From Palsa-506 sp963707065 (GTDB lineage Bacteria > Actinomycetota > Actinomycetes > Streptosporangiales > Streptosporangiaceae): 64,000 bases of DNA. Where the stretch lies: contig CAVPPJ010000058.1 in NCBI GenBank assembly GCA_963707065.1, positions 1-64,000 on the forward strand. Reading direction: 5' to 3'. Below are positions 53,041 through 61,939 of the stretch, piece after piece. The position numbers and the translations under genes were made by a program. Position 1 is the first letter of the stretch; each line of letters starts with the position of its first letter. Under the pieces are notes generated by a model. It made no database searches. It was not told the origin of the DNA and saw nothing but the letters and a program-made list of their open reading frames with translations.

Positions 53041-55749
53041 GTGATACGTGCGCGGCAGGCTTACTTTGATGTGGCGGCTGACCCGGACAGGTTTCGCCCT
53101 GCCGCGGAGGCGCTCGTTGCCGAGGCCAGGCGCGCACGTCACCCCGAGGCGCTGGCGCTGGCGCTGCGGGCAGTGGCGTGGGCGGAACGCGCCCGGCTGC
53201 GCGACCGCGCGGCCATCCGGTTGCTCGACGAAGCCTGCCGCATCGCGCGCCGGCACCATTTCGACGACGTCTTGGCAGAACTGTTGATGAGCCATGCCGC
53301 CGTCAGCCAGGAGCTGGGCCGGGTCACTGTAGCGCGTCGTGACCTGCGAGCCGCCGCGATGCTTGTTACCGGCACGCGGATCCTGGACCTGGAATTCCAG
53401 CGTGCCGTCCTGCTCCAAAACGCCGGGCACCTAGCGGATGCTGCGGCGATCTACCACCGCATTTTGTCCGACCCCGCGGCCGGCCCGCTGCACGCTGCGC
53501 AGTGCGCGAACAACCTGGCGCTGATCGAGTCCCAGCAGGGCCGGTACGCGCCGGCCCTGCGACGGCTCGGGCAGGCGCTGGCGGCCGCCGAGGATGTTGG
53601 CCCGGCTCACGTCGCCGCCCTCGCCCAGAGCCGCGCCTGGGTCACGGTCCAGTCCGGGCAATTTACCGAAGGCCTGGCCATGTTCCGGGAGGCCGCCGAG
53701 GCTTACCGGGCCACCGGCCTCCCGCTCGGCGAGCACTACACCGAGTATGCCGATGTCCTGATGGAGTTGCTGCTGCTACCGGAGGCGACCAGCGCAGCCC
53801 GCCGTGCCGTGGCGGAGTTCTCTGCCGCGGGAGTTCCGCTGATGGCAGCCGAATCCCAGCTCCGGGTCGCGCAACTCGCCATGCTCGCGGGCGACAGCGC
53901 CGCGGCGATCGCGGCATCGACGGCGGCGGCAACAGCCTTCCGGCAGCAGACGAGGGCAGCATGGCGAGCCCGAGCAATGCTCGTCACGGCCGAAGCGCGG
54001 CTGAAGTCCGGCACTGCGACAATGGCCGACCTGGCGAAGGCCCGGGCGGCGGCCGAGCGACTCAGAGCCCTGGACATGACCGCCGCGGCGGTGCAGGGCT
54101 TCCTGGTAACCGGCCGGCTGGCCGCCTCCCTAGGCCGCCGTGGCCAGGCCGTCACGGCACTGACCCGCGCGGGCTCGCTGGCCCGCGGGATGCCCGTCCT
54201 GGTCAGGCTCCGGGGGCGGCTCTCGTCGGCGCTGGCGGCCAGCATCCGGCACCAGGACGGCGATGCGCTGGCACACTGCCGTCGTGGCCTCAGCGACCTG
54301 GCGCGCCACCGCGGCAGCCTGCCATCCGCGGAACTCCGGGCGCTCGCCTCGGGTCATGGCGCCGAACTGGGTCTCATCGGCCTGGACGTGGTCATCAGGG
54401 AGGGCTCGCCGGCGCGGGCACTGAACTGGATGGAGCGCAGCCGCGCCGCCGCCCTGCTGGCCGTCGAACCGCCGGAGTTCGAGGAGATCCGGGCGGACCT
54501 GACGGCACTGCGCGCTGTGCATGCCCAGGCGCGAGACGACGATATGAACAACGACGGGATCGGGACCCCGGCGCAGGCGCGCACCACGCAGGCGGCAAGC
54601 GAGCAGGCGGTCATCGAGGACCGTATCCGGCAGGCCACCTGGCGGGCGAGGCCGGTGGCCGGCCTGGCCACCCTCGTGACCGCTGGCGCGCTGCGTGATC
54701 ACCTGGCGGGCCGTACCTTCATCGCGTACGGGCTGCACGGCGGGAACCTGGTGGCGGTGCTGGTCGGGCCTCGCCGCAACAAGATTGTCACCCTGGGGCC
54801 GGTGGCCCCCGTCCAGGCACAGCTGCGCGCGTTCCTGTTCGCGTTGCGCCGCCTGGCCCATCCCCGGCGGCCGGACGAGGTCGCCGCCGCCCGCGCGAGC
54901 GCCGACCTGCGCATTCGCACGCTCACCGGGCTGCTGCTTGATCCCCTGGAGCTGCCCGCCGACGCAGAACTCGTCATCGCCGGAGTGCGCAGGCTGCAGG
55001 GCGTCCCATGGTCGGCGCTGCATGGCGGCCCGGTATGCCTGACGCCGTCAGCCACCTTCTGGGCCCGCTCCGCGCTGGCGGCGCAGGCCCGGCACAGCGA
55101 CCTCAGGGCCGGCGCCGGCGGCAGCAGCAGCGGCACCGGACGGCAGCAGCAGCGGCGGCGGCACGCAGCGGCGCGCGGCAGCAGTACCGCCCAGGGCAGC
55201 GTGGTCCTGGTCGCAGGCCCCGGCCTGCCGGGGGCGGTCGCCGAGGTGGAGTCGCTGGCGGCCATCCACCCGGCCGCCGTCCTGCTCACGCCATCCGGCA
55301 GCACCGCCGAGGTGGTCGCCGACGCCCTGGCCGGAGCCGATCTTGCCCATCTCGCCTGTCATGGCACGCTGCGCGCGGACAACCCGATGTTCTCCTCGCT
55401 GCTGCTCAGCGACGGCCCGCTCACCGTCCAGGAACTGTATGCGCGAGGCCTGGCGCCGCACCGGCTGATCCTGGCGGCCTGCGAGTCCGGCGCCCAGGTC
55501 AGCTACGCGGGCGACGAGGTGCTCGGCTTCGTCAGCGCGCTGCTGGCCCGCGGCACGGCCGGCATTCTCGCCAGCACCGCCGTCGTCCCCGATGTCGAGG
55601 CCGTCGGCCTGATGACCGCCGTGCACCGGGGCCTGGTGCGCGGCGCCACCCTCTCCCGCGCGCTGCACGAGGCCAGGCAATCGGTCGATACCGAGGATCC
55701 CGCCAGCTACGTCAACTGGTGCACCTTCAACGCCCACGGGGCTGCCTGA
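53041..55749 (+). CDS. TPR-CHAT caspase-like protease
   Basis: 902 aa. Residues 20-440 are tandem TPR-like helical repeats (LNEACRIARR-type pairs; NLALIESQQGRYAPALRRLG). The C-terminal CHAT domain (about 560-900) has the caspase-type dyad His774 (LAHLACHGTLRADNP) and Cys814 (ILAACESGAQVSYAGDE). A Ser/Gln/Arg-rich insert (about 690-720) interrupts it. No signal peptide. Such proteins cleave partner proteins on a signal; here the adjacent S8 protease, sigma factor and small protein are candidate partners. The true start could be slightly downstream. Confidence 0.88.
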   Translation: MIRARQAYFDVAADPDRFRPAAEALVAEARRARHPEALALALRAVAWAERARLRDRAAIRLLDEACRIARRHHFDDVLAELLMSHAAVSQELGRVTVARRDLRAAAMLVTGTRILDLEFQRAVLLQNAGHLADAAAIYHRILSDPAAGPLHAAQCANNLALIESQQGRYAPALRRLGQALAAAEDVGPAHVAALAQSRAWVTVQSGQFTEGLAMFREAAEAYRATGLPLGEHYTEYADVLMELLLLPEATSAARRAVAEFSAAGVPLMAAESQLRVAQLAMLAGDSAAAIAASTAAATAFRQQTRAAWRARAMLVTAEARLKSGTATMADLAKARAAAERLRALDMTAAAVQGFLVTGRLAASLGRRGQAVTALTRAGSLARGMPVLVRLRGRLSSALAASIRHQDGDALAHCRRGLSDLARHRGSLPSAELRALASGHGAELGLIGLDVVIREGSPARALNWMERSRAAALLAVEPPEFEEIRADLTALRAVHAQARDDDMNNDGIGTPAQARTTQAASEQAVIEDRIRQATWRARPVAGLATLVTAGALRDHLAGRTFIAYGLHGGNLVAVLVGPRRNKIVTLGPVAPVQAQLRAFLFALRRLAHPRRPDEVAAARASADLRIRTLTGLLLDPLELPADAELVIAGVRRLQGVPWSALHGGPVCLTPSATFWARSALAAQARHSDLRAGAGGSSSGTGRQQQRRRHAAARGSSTAQGSVVLVAGPGLPGAVAEVESLAAIHPAAVLLTPSGSTAEVVADALAGADLAHLACHGTLRADNPMFSSLLLSDGPLTVQELYARGLAPHRLILAACESGAQVSYAGDEVLGFVSALLARGTAGILASTAVVPDVEAVGLMTAVHRGLVRGATLSRALHEARQSVDTEDPASYVNWCTFNAHGAA

Positions 55750-55758
55750 GGCAGGCTG

Positions 55759-56511
55759 CTAGCCCGAGCCGTGCTCGTCCAGCGCGCCGACCCGCAGGCC
55801 GCGCCGCTCGCACTCACCCAGCAGCAGCGGCAGCGCGCCCAGCGCCGCCGCCGCCGAGCCGGCCGGCGAGGTGCAATCGGAGTCGTGCAGCAGGACCGTC
55901 GCCCCGCCGCGCAGATCCCGGGTCAGCGCCGCGTACACCGATTCCGGCGTCGCGCCCCGCGTCCATTCCCGGCCCCAGTCGCTCCACAGCACCGGGGTCA
56001 GGCCGAGCTGGCGCGCGGCCAGCAGCGCGCCCCCCGTCAGCACCCCGTACGGCGGGCGGTACAGCCGGGGCACCACGCCGGTCGCGGCGGCGATGGCGTC
56101 CGCTGCCCGTGCGATGTCGTCGCGGGTTGACCGCGGGCCGCGCAGCGTCAGGTAGCGGTGGTCCCAGCCGTGCACGCCGATCTCATGACCGGCCGCCGCG
56201 ACCTCCGCGGCCAGTTGCGGCGCCCGCGCCACCATGGAGCCGAGCAGGAAAAACGTGGCCCGCGCCGGCCGTCCGCCGAGTACCTCGAGAAAGCCCGGCG
56301 TGGAATCCGGATCGGGGCCGTCGTCAAAGGTCAGCGCCACGTGATCGGCCGCGCCGCGGCCGCAGAGCCGGGGGAACAGGGCCTTCCTGACCGGGCCGAG
56401 CGCGGTCAGGCCCGGGCTGCCATGCGCTATCACCAGTCCCGCGGTCAGCCCGGCTGCCGCGAGCCCCGCGCGGCCGCCCGCTGATCCGTTCAGGCCGGCC
56501 GGGTCCGCCAT
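55759..56511 (-). CDS. Polysaccharide deacetylase (NodB-type, CE4 family)
   Basis: 250 aa. An N-terminal hydrophobic segment (AGLAAAGLTAGLVIA) may anchor it. The NodB motifs are present: ALTFDDGPDPDS (motif 1), HGWDHRYL (motif 2), RLYRPPYGVLTGG (motif 3), LWSDWGREW and ATVLLHDSD (motif 5). It removes acetyl groups from amino-sugar polymers such as cell wall or capsule. ATG 56511 is the first start that leaves the motifs in a normal-length protein. It is divergent from the aminotransferase and belongs to the sugar cluster. Confidence 0.88.
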   Translation of the reverse strand: MADPAGLNGSAGGRAGLAAAGLTAGLVIAHGSPGLTALGPVRKALFPRLCGRGAADHVALTFDDGPDPDSTPGFLEVLGGRPARATFFLLGSMVARAPQLAAEVAAAGHEIGVHGWDHRYLTLRGPRSTRDDIARAADAIAAATGVVPRLYRPPYGVLTGGALLAARQLGLTPVLWSDWGREWTRGATPESVYAALTRDLRGGATVLLHDSDCTSPAGSAAAALGALPLLLGECERRGLRVGALDEHGSG

Positions 56512-56704
56512 CGGAGTCCGCCCATCGTTAGTCTTGCCCGACAGCCAGGCTGCGCACGGGCGGCCCGGCACGACAGCGCGCAGGCACGCGCGCCAGGACC
56601 GCACGACGCGGCCGGCCCTGTTCCTGGGATCATGCCATGGCCAGGGACCGCGCCGGATCGGGCCAGCCGCGACGGACCAGTATCGACTAGCAAGGGGTGC
56701 CGGT

Positions 56705-57856
56705 TTGGGAGTCCAGGCAGCACGTATCGTCTTTCCCCCCGAGGACCGGGCCGAGATAGCGGCGGCCATCACCGGGATCCTGACCACGGGCGCGCTCACC
56801 CTCGGGCCGTACACCAAGCAGTTCGAGGCCGCGTTCGCCGCCGCGCACGACTCGCCGCACGCCGTCGCCATCGCCAGCGGCACGGCCGCGCTGGAGATCT
56901 CGCTGCGCGCTGTCGGCGTCGACGGGCGGGACGTGATCGTTCCGGCCAACACGTTCTACGCGACGGCCGCCGCGATCCTGCGGGCCGGCGGCCGCCCGGT
57001 GTTCGCTGACATCGACGCGGCCACCTTCGCGCTGAGCCCGGACACCATCACCGCGGCGCTGACCCCGGACACGGCCGCCGTGGTGCTGGTGCACATCGCC
57101 GGGCTGATCACGCCGCATGCCGACGAGATCAAGCTGCTCTGCGAGCAGCGCGGCATCGTGCTGGTCGAGGATGCCGCGCATGCGCACGGTGCCACCTACG
57201 ACGGCCGTTTTGCCGGCTCATTCGGCGCGGCTGCTGCGTTCTCGTTCTACCCGACCAAGGTGGTGACGAGCGGCGAAGGCGGGATGATCGCCACCCCGTC
57301 TGCGGACCTGGCCGATGAGGCCAGGATCTACCGTGACCAGGGCAAGGGCGCCTTCACCTCGAACCACCACGTGCGGCTCGGCTACGCCTGGCGGCTCAGC
57401 GAGCAGAACGCGGTGACCGGCCTGGTGCACCTGCGCAGGATGGACGAGTTCATTACCCGCCGCCGCGAGGTGGCCGCCCGCTACGACAAGGCGCTGGCCG
57501 GGCTGGACGGCCTGGAGCCGCTCAGCGAGCCGGCCGGCTGCCGCGGCAACATCTACAAGTACATCGTGCTGCTGCCGCCCGGCGCGGACCGCGGCTGGTT
57601 CAAGCAGGAGCTGGCGGGCAAGCATGACGTCCGGCTGGCCGGGGAGGTCTACGACCTGCCGCTGCACCAGCAGCCGGTGCTGGCCGAATACGCCAGCGGC
57701 GCGCTGCCGGTTGCCGAAGACATGTGCGCCAGGCACGTTTGCCTGCCGGTCCATTCGGACATGCGAGATGACGAGGTTGATCAGGTGCTGACCGCGGTGG
57801 CCGCCGTCTATGACGCGCTGCAGCGCAACCCCGGGGCTGCGGTAGCCGGGGCCTGA
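56705..57856 (+). CDS. DegT/DnrJ/EryC1/StrS-family PLP aminotransferase
   Basis: 383 aa from TTG 56705, behind AAGGGG; longer in-frame starts add an Arg-rich stretch. The PLP lysine is Lys185 (FYPTKVVTSGEGGM), with the family core ALEISLRAVGVDGRDVIVPA and VLVEDAAHAHGATYDG. It makes amino-deoxysugars or related scaffolds from keto-sugars. It lies 97 bases before the epimerase, with a hairpin between, on the same strand. Substrate unknown. Confidence 0.87.
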   Translation: MGVQAARIVFPPEDRAEIAAAITGILTTGALTLGPYTKQFEAAFAAAHDSPHAVAIASGTAALEISLRAVGVDGRDVIVPANTFYATAAAILRAGGRPVFADIDAATFALSPDTITAALTPDTAAVVLVHIAGLITPHADEIKLLCEQRGIVLVEDAAHAHGATYDGRFAGSFGAAAAFSFYPTKVVTSGEGGMIATPSADLADEARIYRDQGKGAFTSNHHVRLGYAWRLSEQNAVTGLVHLRRMDEFITRRREVAARYDKALAGLDGLEPLSEPAGCRGNIYKYIVLLPPGADRGWFKQELAGKHDVRLAGEVYDLPLHQQPVLAEYASGALPVAEDMCARHVCLPVHSDMRDDEVDQVLTAVAAVYDALQRNPGAAVAGA

Positions 57857-57914
57857 GCTGACAGCGGTCGGAGGGCGGCAGCGGTCTGAGCTGACCGAGG
57901 TCTGAGGTGGTGGT

Positions 57915-57935
57915 GGCCGGGGCCGGACCCCGGCC
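57915..57935 (+). promoter_or_regulatory. Hairpin before the epimerase Shine-Dalgarno
   Basis: GGCCGGGG and CCCCGGCC pair perfectly around a 5-base loop, 8 bases before AGGAG (57943-57947). It may act as an attenuator or partial terminator inside the sugar operon. Confidence 0.4.
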
Positions 57936-57953
57936 CGGATTCCAGGAGCGGGC

Positions 57954-58862
57954 ATGCGCGTGGCGGTGACCGGAGGCTGCGGCTTCATTGGCTCACACGT
58001 GGTAGATCATCTGCTGGCAGCCGGGCACGACGTGCGCGTGATCGACACGTCCACCCGGTGGCTCAACCCGGCAGCCGACCATTGCGGCGCCGACTTGTTC
58101 GACGACGACGCGATGGACGCCGCGCTGGCGGACCGCGAGGCCGTCTTCCACCTGGCCGCGGTGGCCGACGTCAACGACGTCGACGCGGACCCGGTCCGCG
58201 CCGTCCGGCTGAACGTCGAGGGCACTGCCCGGATCCTCGCCGCCGCCCGCCGCCAGGACTGCGGGCGGGTCATCCTCGCCAGCACCGTCTGGGTGTACGG
58301 CGCGACCGCGGGTGACGGCGAGCGGGACGAGAACGCGCTCGTTGACCTGGCCAGGGCCGGGCATGTCTACGTCTCGACGAAGCTTGCCGCCGAGATGCTC
58401 ATGCACAGCTACCGGCAGATGTACGGCCAGCAGTTCACCATCCTGCGGTACGGGATCCCGTACGGGCCCCGGATGCGGGATGCGCTGGTGGTCGCCAAGT
58501 TCGTGCAGCTGGCGCTGGACGGCAAGCCGATCACGATCGCCGGCACCGGGGACCAGCAGCGCCACTACGTCTACGTCGAGGATCTCGCCGACGCGCACGT
58601 GCGGGCACTCGCCCCGGCCGCGGCGGACCGGACGCTGGCCCTCGAAGGCGGCACCGGCGTCTCGGTCCGGGAGATCGCCGACACGGTGCGCAGCCTGGTC
58701 GGCGAGACCACGATCGAGCACGTGCCCGCCCGCAACGCGGACTACAGCGGCGTGAGCGTGTCGAACACGCTGGCCAAGGAACTGCTCGACTGGTCACCAG
58801 TGACGTCCTTCGCCGACGGCGTCCAGCGGTATCTCGACTGGCTCAGGTCCCAGCCGTCATGA
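57954..58862 (+). CDS. NAD-dependent nucleotide-sugar epimerase/dehydratase (SDR family)
   Basis: 302 aa. Rossmann glycine motif GGCGFIGSHVVDHLLAAGHD at the N-terminus; catalytic Ser/Thr in ASTVWVYG and Tyr-Lys in YVSTKLAAEM. It acts on nucleotide sugars in the cytoplasm. The stop overlaps the glycosyltransferase start as ATGA, so the two are co-translated. Confidence 0.88.
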   Translation: MRVAVTGGCGFIGSHVVDHLLAAGHDVRVIDTSTRWLNPAADHCGADLFDDDAMDAALADREAVFHLAAVADVNDVDADPVRAVRLNVEGTARILAAARRQDCGRVILASTVWVYGATAGDGERDENALVDLARAGHVYVSTKLAAEMLMHSYRQMYGQQFTILRYGIPYGPRMRDALVVAKFVQLALDGKPITIAGTGDQQRHYVYVEDLADAHVRALAPAAADRTLALEGGTGVSVREIADTVRSLVGETTIEHVPARNADYSGVSVSNTLAKELLDWSPVTSFADGVQRYLDWLRSQPS

Positions 58863-59953
58863 GGAACGCAGTCCTGCTGTCCGGCTCACTCGGCATGGGC
58901 CACGACGTGCTGGCCGAGGCATGCACCACCTCGCTGACCGGCGCGGGCTGGTCAGCGGACACGCTGGACGCGATGCGGCTGCTCGGCAAGGGCGGCGGAT
59001 CGGCGGGCGAGGCGGTGTTCCGCTCCATGCTGGCGGTGCCCGGGCTGTACGACGCCTTCCACTTCTCCGCGCTGCGCACCGGAAGCCGGCTGGCCATGCT
59101 CGCCGACGCGGCGGCCAGGCGGCAGGTAGTGCCCCGGCTGCGTGACTACCTCGACGCGCACCCGGCCGACCTGGTGATCTCCGTGTTCGCCACCGGAGCC
59201 TCGGCGATGAGCACCCTGGCGAACCGGTATCCGGGCACGAAGCACGTCGTCTTCTGCAGCGACGTGACCCCGCACCGGCTCTGGGTGCACCCGGACGTCG
59301 ACCTCTACCTCGTCACCGCTGCCGCGGCCGAGCCCGCCGTGCACCGGTTCCAGCCGGAGGCGAGCGTCATGGTGGTCCCGGCCGTGGTGCGGACCGCGTT
59401 CTACGATCCGCCGGCCCAGGCGACGGCCCGGGCCAGCCTGGGCCTGCCCGCGCACGGGCGCTGCGTGCTGCTGATGTCCGGGGCCTGGGGCCTGGGCCCG
59501 GTCGCGGAGGCGGCAACGGCGCTCGGCGACGCGGGCGTGCACGTGCTGGCGGTGGCCGGCCGGAACGCGAAGCTGGAGGCCAGGCTGCGGGCCGCGGCGC
59601 GACGGCAGCCGCGGGTGCACCCGTTCGGGTTCACCGACCGGGTCCCCGAGCTGATGGCGGCGGCGGACCTGATCGTGACAACGTCGGGTGATACCTGCGC
59701 CGAGGCCCGCACGATCGGCCGGCCGCTGCTGCTGCTCGACGTCGTGCAGGGTCATGGCCGGGACAACCTCCAGCACGAACTCGAGCTCGGCGACGCCGGC
59801 GTGACCTCGCCGCGGGCCGCTGACGTGACCCGCAGCGCGCTGGCCGCGCTTGACCAGGTGAAGCCCCCGGCGGCCGGCCCGGCCAGGCAGCTCGCGGGCT
59901 GGCAGCGCGCGTTCGCCGCGGCGCTGGAGCAAATCGGCCTGGCCGGCGCCTAG
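58859..59953 (+). CDS. GT28/MGDG-synthase-like glycosyltransferase
   Basis: 364 aa, GT-B fold. The N-terminal acceptor domain opens VLLSGSLGMGHDVLAEA, typical of MurG/MGDG-synthase-like enzymes; the C-terminal donor domain has FGFTDRVPELMAAADLIVTT and SGDTCAEARTIGRPLLLLD. It probably attaches a sugar to a lipid or polymer on the inner membrane face. Follows the epimerase with a 4-base overlap, suggesting product-to-donor channelling within the sugar cluster. Confidence 0.83.
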   Translation: MRNAVLLSGSLGMGHDVLAEACTTSLTGAGWSADTLDAMRLLGKGGGSAGEAVFRSMLAVPGLYDAFHFSALRTGSRLAMLADAAARRQVVPRLRDYLDAHPADLVISVFATGASAMSTLANRYPGTKHVVFCSDVTPHRLWVHPDVDLYLVTAAAAEPAVHRFQPEASVMVVPAVVRTAFYDPPAQATARASLGLPAHGRCVLLMSGAWGLGPVAEAATALGDAGVHVLAVAGRNAKLEARLRAAARRQPRVHPFGFTDRVPELMAAADLIVTTSGDTCAEARTIGRPLLLLDVVQGHGRDNLQHELELGDAGVTSPRAADVTRSALAALDQVKPPAAGPARQLAGWQRAFAAALEQIGLAGA

Positions 59954-60033
59954 CTCCCGGCGTTCCGCGCCGGCGGGCGCTTTCGGGGCCGACCGTCCCG
60001 TGCCGGGCAACGGGCGAGGCGAGCCTGGTTGGC

Positions 60034-60039
60034 TAGGCT
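60034..60039 (+). promoter_or_regulatory. -10 element of the VOC gene
   Basis: TAGGCT six bases before an ATG (60046) that would start a 6-codon ORF overlapping the real ATG 60063. The simpler reading is a 17-base leader with AGGAG. Confidence 0.45.
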
Positions 60040-60062
60040 TGGTCCATGGGCAGGAGCGATAC

Positions 60063-60890
60063 ATGACCAGCCGGACCTATCCGCCGGGTGTCCCGTGCTG
60101 GGTCGACACCGGGCAGCCCGACGTCGAGGCCGCTACCGAGTTCTACGGCGGAATCTTCGGCTGGACTTTCGAGGACGTCATGCCGCCGGGGGCACCGGGC
60201 CGTTACCTGATCGCCAAGCTCGACGGCCAGGACGTCGGCGCGATCGCCGGTCCCCGGCCGGGTGCCGCGGCGTGGAGCACCTACGTTGCCGTCGACGACG
60301 CGGATGCCGCAGCGCAGCGACTGGTGTCTGCTGGTGGCACGGTGCGATCGGCGCCGGCCGACGCGGGCGAAGGCGGCCGCGGCGCGACGCTGACCGATCC
60401 GGAGGGTACCGAGTTCCGCATCTGGCAGGCCAGGCGACGCCCGGGGGCGCAGGTAGTCAACCAGCCGGGCGGATGGAATTTCAGCGATTTGCACACGGCT
60501 GACCCGGGGGCGGCCATTGCGTTCTACCAGGAGGCCTTCGGCTGGCAGGTCGACGACCTCGGCTTCGCGACGCTGATCCGCCGGCCCGGTTATGGTGATC
60601 ATCTTGAGGCGACGGTCGATCCGGGCATCAGGGCGCGGCAGTCGGGGGTGGTCGCCCCGCCCGGCTTCGAGGATGCGATCGCCTGGGTCGTGCCCACTGC
60701 CCCGGACGAGCCATCACACTGGCACGTCTCGTTCACGGTGGCCGACCGGGACCAGACAGCGGCTGACGCGGAGCGACTCGGCGCGCAAGTCCTTGGGCGG
60801 GACGACACTAAGTGGACGCGCACAGCGGTGATCCGCGACCCCCAGGGAGCGGAGTTCACCGCCAGCCAGTTCACGCCGCCATCGGGCTGA
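60063..60890 (+). CDS. Two-domain VOC (glyoxalase/bleomycin-resistance-like) protein
   Basis: 275 aa with two tandem VOC domains (residues 5-125, then 140-270). Each opens similarly (GVPCWVDTGQPDVEAATEFY and GGWNFSDLHTADPGAAIAFY) and contains paired strand motifs. AGGAG lies six bases before ATG 60063. Family members bind metal or small molecules; function unassigned. It is close to no operon partner. Confidence 0.85.
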   Translation: MTSRTYPPGVPCWVDTGQPDVEAATEFYGGIFGWTFEDVMPPGAPGRYLIAKLDGQDVGAIAGPRPGAAAWSTYVAVDDADAAAQRLVSAGGTVRSAPADAGEGGRGATLTDPEGTEFRIWQARRRPGAQVVNQPGGWNFSDLHTADPGAAIAFYQEAFGWQVDDLGFATLIRRPGYGDHLEATVDPGIRARQSGVVAPPGFEDAIAWVVPTAPDEPSHWHVSFTVADRDQTAADAERLGAQVLGRDDTKWTRTAVIRDPQGAEFTASQFTPPSG

Positions 60891-61029
60891 GCCGACCTGT
60901 CACCACACCGCGGCAAAGCCCGTCAAACTCGTCACCGATGTCTGACGTGAGGCGCTCCGGGGAACTGTCTCAGCGGCGATGCCGAGCGGCGCAGGCCAGC
61001 GGCCCCCGGAAAAGGTCCGGGGCTTCGGG

Positions 61030-61936
61030 TCAGAGCCGCCCGGCCCGGTTGGCCCACAGGTTGCCCTTGACCGGCTCGCGGCGCAGCATCCTGTCCACCG
61101 CAGCGCCGACGCTGCCATCGCGGGCGATCATGCGCCTGATCACCAGGACCACGGCCGGGTAGCACCAGAAATCGCCGCACACCCAGAGGATCGCCGCGCC
61201 GATCTGCTGGTCGGCGAACGGCGGCAGCGTCACCCCGGGGATGTGCTGATAGACCGGGTACCAGGAAGCCGTCGCGAAGATGCTCATCGACATCGCCAGG
61301 AGCCACATCACCACGTTCGTCCCGGCCAGCGCGGCGACCTGCGCACCAGGGCTGCATCCGGATGCGTACCGGCGGAGACGGGATGAACTGCAGCCAGAAC
61401 AGCACGCCGGTCACGAAGAGGCTGCCGTGCATCAGCCAGATGTGCACCGCCTGCTCGTTGTAGGCGAGGTCGTAGAGCACGGGCAGGTGCCAGAGGAGCA
61501 TGACGACGTTGAACAGGATCACCGCAGTCCAGGGCCGCATCAGGAACCGCCCGGCCGCCCGCAGCGGCCGTGACCAGCGATCCCGCACCGCGGACCGGGT
61601 GGCGCGCTGCCCCAGCCTGCCGGGCAGCGCGTCGAGCAGCGGCTGCCAGGGCGCCCCGGCGACGATGAGCGTCGGGGCGGCGAAGCTGAGCAGCAGGTGC
61701 TGGATCATGTGCGCGAAGAAGTACATGTCCGACCAGTAGTCGATCGGCGAGTCCACCGTGATGAGCAGCACGGCGAGCCCGCCGTAGAACCACAGCGAGC
61801 GCAGCCGCCGCTGCCGGGTGCGCTCCGGCCGGGACCGCAGCGCGAGGCGGTGCAGCCCGATCTCGTGCCATGCCGCCACCACGATCGCGACGATCAGGAA
61901 CGGGTCGAAGGACCAGTGATCGAGGACGTAGCTCAT
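61030..61936 (-). CDS. ctaG: Cytochrome c oxidase assembly factor CtaG-like, one frameshift
   Basis: The first 200 residues (MSYVLDHWSFDPFLIVAIVV; SDMYFFAHMIQHLLLSFAAP; LFNVVMLLWHLPVLYD) hold CtaG helices and the metal-site HMIQH. Near 61345 one extra base shifts the frame; the true C-terminus (VMWLLAMSMSIFATASWYP; GAAILWVCGDFWCYPAVVLV) lies one frame over and ends at 61030. Length is 3n+1, giving 301 aa when corrected. It delivers copper to cytochrome oxidase. Neighbours (lipoprotein, SCO1-like) fit that role. Confidence 0.83.
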
Positions 61937-61939
61937 GGC

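Noticed and set aside
60046..60066. Six-codon leader ORF before the VOC gene
   Set aside because: The ATG coincides with the predicted transcription start, so it is more simply the first base of a short leader carrying AGGAG.
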